Shown here: one piece after another, positions 38,401 through 50,400 of the stretch
How positions within the stretch are numbered: the stretch's first letter is position 1
Layout of the letters: each line of letters opens with the position of its first letter
From: Glycine soja
Lineage: Eukaryota > Streptophyta > Magnoliopsida > Fabales > Fabaceae
NCBI RefSeq assembly: GCF_004193775.1
Contig: NC_041012.1
Span: 12,297,223-12,361,222 of the forward strand
Direction: 5' to 3'
Length of the DNA: 64,000 bases
Notes under the pieces: generated by a model
Told to the model about the DNA's origin: nothing
Database searches by the model: none
What the model saw: only the letters and a program-made list of their open reading frames with translations
Program-made: the position numbers and the translations under genes

Positions 38401-41400
38401 CCATGTCGAGATAGTTTGCAATTAGATACCATTGGAGAAGAAATAGAATGAGTTTCAGTCATGTGAGTTTTGCGAAGTAAGTTTTGAATGTATTTACTCT
38501 GATTCATCAATATAGAGTTATTAGGGAGATATTTGATCTCTAGACCCAAGAAATAATCCAAATGACCAAGTTGTTTGAGAGAGAATGCAGTGAAGTTTGG
38601 TTGTGAGCTGCTGAATTAGAGAGGTAGAACTACCTTTAGATGAAAAGAGAAATGTCACATTTGCTCCATTCAAATCCAAACTGAAGTAGAGTAGATTTCA
38701 GCCAATCAAACCACTGCCTTGGAGCTTACTTCAAGCCATAAAGAGCTTTATTTAGCTTGCAGACCTGGGATCTATCTGCAACTTCAAAACCTGGAGGCTA
38801 TGTCATAAATACAGATTCTTCAAGAACCCCATTTAAGAAAGCATTATTTACATGAAGCTGAAATAGTTCCCAGCCATGTGACAGAGCAAGGGTAAGAACA
38901 ATACAAAAAGTGACAGGTTTGATTACAGGAGAAAAGGTCTCATGAAAGTCAAAGCCATGAACTTGATGAAACCCCTTTACTACCACGCCTTGCTTTAAAC
39001 TTGTTGATGGAACCATCAACATTTTCCTTTACTCTGAAAACCCACTTTCACCCAATAGTTTGTCTATTAGAAGGTAAAGAAACTAAGTCCCAAGTTTTAT
39101 TTTTCAACAAAGCATCATATTCTTGTTGCATGGCAGCAAGCCAATCTGCATTTTCCAGGGCCTGCTTCACAGTTTTAGGTTCAGAATGAGTAAGAAATAA
39201 TGGATGTAGTCTAGGATTGTGAATTCCAGATTTGGATCTTGTTTGCATGGGATGTGTGTTAGCTGGTATAGAGCTTGGTGCTGAAGGAGACTCAGAGGAG
39301 GATGTATTAATGGTTGTGGACTCTAAAGTTTGAGGATAAACAGATGTGGATTCAGAGGGGGTGGGTGAGTGAAAGATATTTAGGAAGAGGAATTGTAGGT
39401 GAATGAATTGGATTAGTGGAAAAACCAGGAGGAACAAGAGGTGCAGAAGTAGAATGAGAGGGAGATGATTGAGACAATTGAGGTGTAATGACTACTGAAG
39501 GTGGAGATAGATTAGGATTAAGAGTGTGTTATAATTATGAGTTATAATTATGTGTATCTTTAGAATAGATTTCTGTATCTGTTTTAGCTTATAGTAGAAG
39601 ACAACAGTGTGTCCTGTCTTATCAAAGCTTTCAAGCTTCTCTCTCCTCTTTGTATATATATATATGTTATTTGAATGAAAGAAGCAAGAGACAGTTTTTC
39701 CTCACTACCTTAAAAGCTAAGTTGGCATCAGAGCGGGTTCCGTCCGCCGTCGCCGTCCGCCGCCGGCCGCCGTCACTTCCGGCCGCCATTCTCTCCAGCG
39801 AACCTAGGGTTCGAACCGCCCTGGAAAGCGCTACCCAACCCTACAGGTTGCGTCGCCATTGGAGTTGTCACGCGCCGTCACGTGCCGTCACAGCTCCTTG
39901 CGTTTTCCGGCGCGTGTGGTTCACGCGCCGCCGTCCCAACGTCGGAAGCTAGCCCAACTTGTTCCGGCAGCTTCGTCGTTCTTCTCTGAGCCTGTTTCAG
40001 GTGTTGTTTTTTGATTTTGGCAAGCCTTTGTGCCTGCACGTGCCTTCTTCTATCCTTTGTTCCTTTGGGTTTCCATTGTTGATCAGAAATGGCCTCTTCT
40101 GGACCAGTTTTTTCCTTTTCTAGAACCCCAACAATAACAACTACAAAACTGAACTGGAAAAATTATCTATCTTGGTCTGCCTCTGTGGAGCTTTGGTTCC
40201 TTGGCCAAGGACATCATGACCATTTGGAGAAAGGAGTTGATGCTGTTCCAAATGACAGAAAACTTGAGTGGGAGAAGCTTGACTATCAACTCTGTGCTGT
40301 ATTATGGCAATCAGTTGAGCCAGATATTTTGGAGATCCTTAGGTCATTCAAAACGTGTCATTCGTTTTGGAAAAAGGCCCAAGAGATCTTTGCAAATGAC
40401 ATTCAAAGCCTTTTTGATGCAACCATGAAGGTTACAGCTCTCAAACAAACTGGACATGACATGATTGCACATGTAGGAAAGGCTAGGGCTGCAGTTGAAG
40501 AGCTGAAAAAGTTTCTGGTAGCTGACTCATTGGAAGAAATGAATAGAAAACTGGATAAGTTTTACATGTTCCTCATCCTGAGGAGTCTACACTCTGACTT
40601 TGATCATGTGCATGATCAAGTTCTTGCTGGAGATCAAGTTCCATCAATGGACTCTCTCATCACTAGGTTACTTCGTGTGCCTCATGCACTGAAAGAAGAA
40701 AATCCAGTTGATGTGGTGGAAACTTCAGCAATGGTTGCATCTCGTGGAAGAGGGGGAGGCCATAATAGTAGAGGAGGCCGCAGTGAAAAAGGTGGACGTC
40801 CTCAATGCACATATTGCAAGAGGATGGGTCACACTCAAGAGAATTGTTATTCCCTGCATGGATTTCTTGAAAAAGTTGCCAAGGTAGCTCAGACAGAAAA
40901 ATCAGAGTTTAAGTTCTCTGATGAAGAGTACCAAGAGTATTTGAAGCTGAAATCTGAGAAATCCAGCAGCCCGGCTTCACCTTCCTCTGTATCATGTTAT
41001 TCAACAGCATGTATTTCTCAATCTATTGACGGTTCTAGTCCTTGGATACTTGATTCAGGTGCCTTTGATCATATTTCTGGTAACAAGTCCGCTTTTACAT
41101 TCATGTCTTTTCCAAAAATTCCCCATTTTGTTACTGTAGCTAATGGTTCCAAAGTTGCAGTTCAAGGAAGTGGTCAAGTCTCTTTGTCTTCCTCATTAAA
41201 GTTGGATTCTGTTTTATTTATTTCTCAGTGTCCCTATAATCTAATTTCATTGAGTTAGTTAACTCGTTCATTAAATTGTTCAATAACATTTACTTCTAAT
41301 TCCTGTGTTATTCAGGAACATGGCACGGGTCGAGTGATTGGAGAAGGACGTGAATCAAGAGGACTTTACTACCAGAAATCCAACTTTTCTGTTTCCTGTT

Positions 41401-44400
41401 CTGCAATTTCAAATCCCAAACTTTTGCATGATCGTCTAGGCCACCCAAGCTTACCAAAGCTGAAAATGATGGTTCATAGTCTGAAGAATCTTAGAGTCCT
41501 AGAATGTGAGTCGTGCCAACTAGGAAAACATGTTAGGTCATCATTTCCACAAACTGTCCAAAGATGTAATTCAGTTTTCTCTACCATTCATTCTGATATT
41601 TTGGGACCAAGCCGGGTTACATCTTTTGGTTTTCGATATTTTGTAACCTTTATTGATGAATTTTCTAGATGTACTTGGGTCTATTTAATGAAAGACAGAT
41701 CTGAACTTTTGCCTATCTTTATGTCCTTTCTCAATGAGATTGAAAACCAATTTGGGAAAACAATTAAGATTTTTAGAAGCGACAATGCAAAAGAGTATTT
41801 CTCTCATGATTTTTCCTCCCTTTTATCCTCAAAAGGCATTTTACATCAATCCACTTGTCCCCATACACCACAGCAAAATGGTATAGCTGAAAGAAAAAAT
41901 CGTCAACTTCTTGATACCGCACGCTCACTAATGTTAGCCTCCCATGTTCCTACACACCATTGGGGGGATGCGGTTCTTACTGCTTGTTTCTTAATTAACA
42001 GAATGCCTTCATCCTCCCTTGAAAATCAAATTCCTCACTCAATCATTTTCCCTCATGATTCATTATTCCATGTTTCACCTAAAGTGTTTGGTTGTACTTG
42101 TTTTGTCCAAGATTTATCTCGGTTTAGACAAACTTTCTGCCCGAGCAATCAAATGTGTCTTTTTAGGTTATTCTCGTCTTCAAAAGGGTTACAAATGCTA
42201 TTCTCCCTCTACTAGGAGATACTATATGTCTGCAGATATAACCTTCTTTGAAGACACACCCTTCTTTTCACCATCTATGGATCATTCTTCTTCCATCCAG
42301 AATGTTCTTCCAATTCCCTCTCCACGTCCTCTAGATACTTCAAACCAAAATGTCAGTGAAGTTCCATCTTCTCCTCCGCATTCGACTGATGTTGGTCCTC
42401 CAGTACTTGAAGGTTCACCTCATGATTTTCATTCTCCTTCAATCACTCCTCAAGCCATGGATCCTGCCATCTCTCCTTCCTCTGATTCAGACTGACCCAT
42501 TGCCATCCGGAAAGGTACTAGATCTACTCGTAATCCTCATCCTATCTATAATTTTTTGAGTTATCATCGTTTGTCTCCTTCATATTCTTCTTTTGTTTTT
42601 TCTCTATCTTCACATTCTGTCCCTTCTAATGTTCATGAGACACTTAGTCATCCTGGATGATGACAGGCTATGATTGATGAAATGCAGGCTCTTGAACATA
42701 GTGGTACTTGGGAACTTGTCCCTCTTCCTTTTGGCAAGAAGACAGTGGGTTGTAGATGGGTCTACGCAGTTAAAGTTGGGCCTAATGGTGAGATTGATCG
42801 ACTTAAGGCTCGCTTAGTAGCTAAAGGCTATACTCAGATATATGGCCTTGATTATTGTGACACTTTCTCTCCGGTAGCTAAAATTACTATTGTCCGTCTG
42901 TTTCTTGCTATGGCTGCCATGCGTCATTGGCCTCTCCATCAGCTTGATATTAAAAATGCATTTCTCCATGGTGACCTTGAAGAGGAGATTTATATGGAGC
43001 AACCTCCTGGGTTTGTTGCTCAGGGGGAGTATGGTCTTGTTTGTAAGCTGCGTCGATCTCTCTATGGGTTGAAGCAATCCCCTCGGGCTTGGTTTGGTAA
43101 ATTCAGTCATATTGTTCGACTTTTTGGGTTGAAACGTAGTGAGGCTGATCATTCTGTTTTTTATTGTCATGCATCCCCTGGGAAGTGTGTTTATTTGATA
43201 GTATATGTGGATGATATAGTGATTACAGGGAATGATGCTACTAAGATTGGTCAGCTAAAGGAGCACTTATTCAGTCATTTTCAGACCAAAGACTTGGGAA
43301 GTTTGAAGTACTTCCTTGGTATTGAGGTGGCTCAGTCAGGAGATGGTGTTGTAATTTTTCAGAGGAAGTACGCTCTTGACATTTTGAAGGAAACAGGCAT
43401 GCAGAATTGTAGACCTGTTGATGGCCCTATGGATCCGAATTTGAAGCTTCTAGCAGATCAAAGTGAAATGTATCCTGACCCTGAAAGATATAGAAGACTT
43501 GTGGGAAAACTCATTTATCTCACCATCACCAGACCTGATATTTCCTTTGCTGTTGGAGTGGTGAGTCAATTTATGCAAAATCCCCGTGTTGATCATTGGA
43601 ATGCTGTTATACGTATTCTTAGATACATTAAGAGAGCTCCAGGACAAGGATTACTTTATGAAGACAAAGGTAATACACAAGTATCTGGGTATTGTGATGC
43701 AGATTGGGCTGGTTGTCCTATGGATAGGAGATCCACATCCGGATATTGTGTCTCCATTGGAGAGAATGTTATTTCTTGGAAAAGCAAGAAGCAATCTGTT
43801 GTTGCTCGATCTAGTGCAGAGGCTGAATATAGATCTATGGCTGTGGTTACGTGTGAACTTATGTGGGTTAAGCAAATTCTTGAAGAGTTGAATTTTTGCA
43901 AAGTGATGCAAATGAAGCTATATTGTGATAATCAAGCTGCTCTTCACATTGCTTCAAACCCCGTCTTCCATGAGAGGACTAAGCACATTGAGATTGATTG
44001 TCACTTCATTCGGGAGAAATTACTGTCTAAAGAAATTGTCACTGAGTTCATTAACTCCAGTGATCAGCCAGCAGATATTTTGACTAAACCCTTAAGGGGG
44101 CCTAGGATTCAGGTTATATGTTCCAAGCTTGGAGCCTACGATTTATATGCTCCAGCTTGAGGGGGAGTGTTATAATTATGAGTTATAATTATGTGTATCT
44201 TTAGAATAGATTTCTGTATTTGTTTTAGCTTATAGTAGAAGACAACAGTGTGTCCTGTCTTATCAAAGCTTTCAAGCTTCTCTCTCCTCTTTGTATATAT
44301 ATATATATATGTTATTTGAATGAAAGAAGCAAGTGACAGTTTTTCCTCACTACCTTAAAAGCTAAGTGAGTGAAATAAGAGTCAAGATTTTTGACTAAGT

Positions 44401-47400
44401 TAGAAGAGGAGGGAAAAAGATCAAAATAAGGGAATCTCAATTCATTAAACAGCACATCTTTGGATATGTATATTCTTCCAAAAGGAGACAGACATTTGTA
44501 ACCTTTATGAGATGAAGAATACCCTAAAAGTAAACATTCGTGAGATCTAAAATCAAGTTTATGTGCATGATAAGGTCTTAACAAGGGTAAAAAAGCCCAA
44601 CCAAATGTTTTAAGGAATTGAAAATCAGGATCCTTGTTAAAGAGAGTGACAAAAGGTATGGAAAAATTTAGGGAAGTAGTAGGAAGTCTGTTGATTAGAT
44701 AGACAGCAGTGGTAAAAGCATAATCCCAAAATTGTAGGGGTAATGATGCATGATCTAACAATGTAAGGCCCAAATCAACTATGTGCCTATGTTTCCTTTC
44801 AACCATACCATTTTGATGATGAGTGTGAGGACAAATAAGTCTATGAGAGATGCCATAAGAATTTAGAAGTGCAGTAAAAGGTCTATATTCACCACCTCAA
44901 TCAGATTGAACACTTTTGATTTTAGTATTAAGTTTTAGTTCAACCATTGACTTAAAAGCTTGAAAAATAGAGAGTTTCACCCTTAGATTTGATGGAAAAT
45001 ATCCAAGTGTACCTAGAAAAAACACCAATGAGGACACATAATATTTATAACCAACATATGAAGTTAAATGTGGGGGTCCCCACAAGTCTGTGAAGATAAG
45101 TTCCAAAAGAGAATAAACAAAAATAGAAGTGTGAGATGGTAATCTGTGAGACTTTGCCATACGACATGAAACAAAAATCTTAGAAGTTTTTATTTGATGG
45201 AGAAATATTACAATGTTTGAAAACTAGCGGCATTACATGTCTATTAGGATGACCTAATCTAGTATGCCAAAGACTAGCAAAGGAGAAACAACAGAATTAG
45301 GGACCTCACTAGAGTTTTTATTAATAGCTAGAGTTTTTATTAATAGTGGTATCTGTACTAAGCAAGCCATTATCTGAAGTTGAAGTTGAAGTGGATAAAA
45401 GCAAAGGAGAATTGTCTTGAAGGTTGAGGTTATGGAAGTAGTAAAGACCATCAGCACCAACAACTCTTTGAAGAAAGACTTTATTGGTCTCCTGAGATTT
45501 CACAAGACAAAAGTGAAGATGAAATTCAAAGTAAACAGAATTATCTTTAGCAAACTGACTCACACTTAACAGATTTTTTGATATTGAAGGAACATGTAAC
45601 AGTTTGTGAAGTTTAAATCAGAAATATTCAAACCTTCATCATTTCCTATGAAGATTTGGTCAGGTCCATCAAAATGAGTGAATTGCTTGATGTTCTGTGA
45701 TTCTCCAATTACATGAAAGCTGGCTCCTGAATCTGAAATCCAGGTTGAGGTTGCAGTACCATTCCCATGAGAGGAGGAATTAGTAAGCATAGAGCTGATA
45801 CAGCAGGCTTAGAATTAGGATTGACCCAGATATTGGAAGATCTGATAGAATCAGAAGAGTAAGGAATTGCTTGGAGTGTGGCAGGATCAAAGAAGGTGAG
45901 TGATTCATGAGGCTGAAAGCTCATGTCAGACCGAAAATGGCACACATTGGCAGTGTGACCATACTTGAGGTAGATTTGACATTGAAAGTTGGCAAATCTG
46001 CCATTACCTCGTTCTCTACTGGAACCACCACCATTATGTCCGGCACCACGATCAGAAGGACCATTACGACAACTACCACGGCCAAAAGATCCTCTAGAAC
46101 CACCAAAATCACCAAGTTTATAGGAATTCAAGTGTGAATAACCTTGAGTGTAGTTCAGCGATGAAGAGCTTAACATTTGAGCTTCTTTATTGTAACGAAC
46201 CAGATGTGTTTCATGGCCATAAAGCAAGGCCTCAATTTCAGCTATTGATGGAATGTGTTTATTGCTTTCAATTACAGAAATTACCAGTGCATAATTCGGC
46301 AGGAGCCCTTCAAGCAATGCCTCAACATATTCCTCGTGTTGCATCAGAACTCCAACTCCAGCAAGTTCATCAACATAACTATTGATTTTCCACAAATATC
46401 CATCAATAGATTTGCCTTCAAGTGAAACCGCACACATCGCGGTTGTCAATTGTCTAGCACGAGATTTGGTGTGCAAGCTAAAATGCTCATAGATCTTGCC
46501 CCAAACCTGATACGAATGATTTGAGCCCAGCACGCCCGACAAGACTAATTTTGAGAGTGTGGACTGTAGCCAAACAAAAAGTGTTTGGTCCTGAACTTCC
46601 CAAGCTTCATACTCAGGATTCACGCGATCTATAATATGATCATCCTCCGTGAGATAGTGAGGCGAAACGACGGGATTGACGATGAAGCGCTGCAATTTAT
46701 GCGCCTTGATCACTGGTTCTACATGTCGCCAATGAAGGTAGTTTGAATCATCGAGCTTCTCAACAATGGTGTTTGGGAACGACTATGATACAGGATTCAA
46801 AGGTGCGGAAGCCATGGATACACAGATCTTGAATGATAACTACAAAGGATAGGCTTTCGATACCATATTTGATCAAATTGAGTGAGAAAGTGTTTGAGAA
46901 GACGAGAAAATTGAGAGAAAAGACTAATATTATTACTAGACTGAAAAGTTAATCTGAGTTGGTTACAACGAGAGGTATATATAGACCTCTGAACCTTTAC
47001 ACTAGCAGTAACAGAATCTAACTAACAGCAAAGGCTAACTGAATTAACTAACAAACTAACTGAACTAACTGAATTAACTAATTGTTATCAGATATCTAAT
47101 GCTAGAGAAGTGCTGTTAGCAAAGGCTAACATCCCTTACAAGTACACAGAATTACAAAACTGTTTATACAGTTATACAACACATGCTCTAATATTCTAAT
47201 AGTGCACAAATTTTTTTAGCCCTTGGATTAATCTTTGATACATTGTTTTATTTTGGACTTCCCACACCGTATTATTCCTCCCCCAACTTGTTCCCCTATT
47301 ATGATACACCCTCTACATCAAATCACTCCCGATCTTATTCTTCTTCTTTCCCTCTCCTTACCTCCGACGGTGACTTCATTGCCAACAGTTCCTCCGTTCA

Positions 47401-50400
47401 ACGACCCTCCACCATCTCTGGCAATCACTTCTTCTGTAAATCTTGTATCACATCCAACTGAAATAGAGTAATTCGGAAGAGTTAAACCATTGCCATTTGT
47501 TTATAGTTATTAGCTGAGTGAGTAGTGAAATTTTTCAGACAACTTGGGTATAAGATTATTCCCAAATTCACATTACTAAAAATTGAAATGTACTATGAAT
47601 AATAAGCATGTAAACTCCATAAATCAAGTTTCTACAATAACATAACAGATGAGAAAACTAAACTACCGAAAACCGAAATGAGATTAAATAAAATAGAAGG
47701 ATTGAAGACTATTGCTCTAATAACACATAATTGTCTCTGTGGGCACAACAACAAATGCAGGAATCTCAAATCCAAATCTACTAATTAACTATCCACCGCA
47801 ACCATTAGCAACGTGAAGAAGATCTATAAACCAAAATTAAAAAAATGCCCAGAGAGGATAATGACGTTTCCATATTTGCCTCTGTAAACTAGGAGAAAAT
47901 ATAGAGGGATATTAGACTAAAACCGTGTGTCAGAGTACACAACGGATGTGTTTATATAAGATAATTACATTAATTATACATAAATAGAGGATATTTTGTT
48001 TCCTCTAAATCAAAGATAATATCCCTATAAAATGTAATTAATACTAGAATCAAAATATTTATTATGATTTTCAACACTCCTCCTCAAGCTTGTTACAAGA
48101 AAATTTATTCCCACTAATAAATAAAAAATATTACAAAAAGGGAGTACCACCAAAAAACGTTTGAAGGACAACACAAGGATGTTGGTGAAGTCAGGGAAAA
48201 TTGCTAGAAAGAGAGAGCTGGAATATCCATTAGCCTAAGAAAAGCAAGTTGACTATTGTAAAACCATCATTTGGAAGCTTCAAATCAATATTTTGAAGAC
48301 AACTCAGGGATCTTGGTGAAATCATAAGTTTCTATGTAATGATAAATACAAGATAATGTAATCTAACACTCCCCTTCAAGCTCGGCGATATTTCATATGA
48401 ATCGAGCTTGTTACAAATGTGGTCAACCTGATAAAAGCTAAAGGCAGTTTGCTGGAGAGCGCCAGGGCCCTGCACCTGGGAAAAAAAAAGAATGGTCCAC
48501 CGGGGACACCTTGAGGCGGAGGGAGAGAAGACTAGTGTGATGCTAGCTGGAGATGCGTCACGCATCATGTGCGTGAACTTCATGTGCCAGGGCCCTGCAA
48601 GGGGCCGGGTGCGGCAGTGTTTTGAGTTGGTTGGGCACATGGACAATGTGGCAGTCTTTAGCAATGGCAACGGGTACTATTCACCCATGAAAAAAGCATA
48701 AGACATGATAAATGATAAATGAAAACAGAAATGCGATTAAAACAAAGTGTTGAAAATAAGACCCGACAAATGAAACAGTCCTGGAATGGCCTGAAACTGG
48801 CTGGGCTTTGTGTGGCTCAGTTCAGGGAGCCTGGCATCAGATACGAAGGCTGGAAATATGGCCAGATGCGTCGCCACGTGTCGGAACAGTTGGGCGCTCA
48901 AAAGCTGTTTGGTGCGCAAAGGAAGCGCACGTGAGAGAGCGCCAAGGCTTTGATGATGTTGTCGTCACCACCATCATGTAGATCGAAGCATGACAATGCT
49001 GGTGATGGGGTCACTTGATGGGAAGGTCATCGGAATTCCGATGGTGTACAGCGGCGCAGTTGTTGAAAAATGCACCAGAATAGGAGAAAAATCGTCGGAA
49101 AAAGGGAAAGTGAGTAGAAAAGTTCACCGGAAGACAGGAGACAAGAAGAAAGGTCCCCAGTGGAGCACGGGTTTTCGTTATTCCTCTCTCTCAAGAAGAA
49201 CCTAACTTTTATACCATATAACAGTGTTTTACTGCAATGTTGTGTATCTTAGATGATCACATCTCATCTTTATTTATAATGGAGAAATCAGAATTGGTAT
49301 TGATTACTTATCAATCAATTACTGATTATTAGGTAATTACATATTAATCAGAATCATAAGTTTTTATGTAATAATAAATACAAGATAATGTAAAGATAAA
49401 TGTAATCTAACAACCTCCAAATTCAATCCTTTTCCTTCTCGTTTTATTTTTCCTCGTACCTTTTTTTTTCCTTGAATGTGTAAAATAAAACAGGAAATGA
49501 AATAAAAAAAAAAAAATCAATTAATTTTGTTGGTCATTCCTCTTGTCATCTTTGTCCTCGAGCAACCTCCCTTCCTCCTCATCTGCCTGTGCGGTCTTCT
49601 TCTGTGCCTCCTTTGCTTTCAGCGCTTGCAACTTTGAATGCTTATAATATGCCACACTGAGGAACGCAAGCCCATACTCAAACAAATTAATCGGCGTCAC
49701 TAGATCATCTATTGCGAGGGGTCTACGTTTGACACTCCAGAATTCATCGATGGAGGGTCAACGGACTCCATCGAACAACTGCTGTCCCTGCTGCAACAAC
49801 ACCAGTCCTATGATTTCTAGAAGACGATGGAGGCTCAACGGACGAAGGAACTGCAGGCGGGGAAGACATCGTTGTCTTCGGAGGTGGTTGAGGGGTCCTT
49901 GGAGTGATTTGATGTAAAGGGTGTATCATAACGGGAGGAATAATAGGGTGTGGGAAGTCCAAAATAAAATAATGTCCCATAGATTAATTCAAGGACTAAA
50001 ATAATTTGTGCACCATACACAAATTATCACACTTAACCACCATAGTCTAAGTCTTGTTTTAATATCTAATTTATAGATGAAGCTACATGATTATAGTCAT
50101 TTCATTTTACTTTTTTTTATGGGCTATCAAATTGAGTTTTTAGTATGATATAAAATTTATGCTCAACACAATCAAAAAGTACACAGTGATCTATGCATTA
50201 AACGGTTCACAAAACATTTTTGAAATGTGTTTCGTATTGTGATGGAGGCTTTTTATTGTCACCCCTGTATTAGGTTGATAAGGCTTTACAAAGTATGGAG
50301 GAAGAAGCGGAGTGTATTTACAAGGATGAGCGTGGATTACTTCATGATGATGAAGCTGCATCTACAAGAGATGCAATGTGAGTTATCTGGATGGGTCCAC

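Larger units (their letters stand above)
39527..44367 (+). mobile_element. Young sense-strand Ty1/Copia element N nested in element H
   Basis: LTRs 39527-39722 (196 bp) and 44168-44367 (200 bp) start TGTTATAATTATG. The TSD is GAGTG (39522-39526, 44368-44372). A primer site, TGGCATCAGAGC, follows the first LTR and a GAGGGGGAG purine tract precedes the second. By eye the LTRs differ by about three substitutions and a TA-repeat length, so the insertion is recent compared with element H. It lies in the same direction as NUP62. Coding regions are long but carry a few stops and one frameshift. Confidence 0.93.
37337..47201 (-). mobile_element. Antisense Ty1/Copia element H in NUP62 intron 5
   Basis: Two 336-bp LTRs (37337-37672, 46866-47201) flank a minus-strand gag-pol, with a perfect 5-bp TSD GTGCA (37332-37336, 47202-47206). 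A primer site (TGGTATCGAAAGCC) lies next to the 5' LTR and a purine tract next to the 3' LTR. The LTRs differ at roughly one in 18 positions by eye. The element is broken by frameshifts and stops and is split in integrase/RT by Copia element N. The LTR ends read TA...TA instead of TG...CA. Confidence 0.9.
37300..50045. mobile_element. Long inverted-repeat element (possible Pack-MULE) in NUP62 intron 5, split by Copia elements
   Basis: The left arm, 37300-37336 continued at 47207-47464, and the right arm, 49744-50045 read on the minus strand, match over about 270 bp: TACGGTGGTCAAGTGTGATA versus TATGGTGGTTAAGTGTGATA, then a shared TTTTATTTTGGACTTCCCAC. Without the Copia insertion the element is about 2.9 kb. 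Long TIRs without transposase and with a coding fragment inside (49519-49742) suit a Mutator-like carrier. No 9-bp TSD was found, so the class is uncertain. Confidence 0.55.

Noticed and set aside
39650..39952. Arg/Pro-rich ORF between the LTR and gag of element N
   Set aside because: It covers the primer-binding site and the GC-rich untranslated leader of the element; gag starts at 40089 in another frame.
48492..49205. Short ORFs within the truncated LTR element
   Set aside because: No known motif, no shared codon pattern, and they lie between two LTR fragments; treated as non-coding filler.
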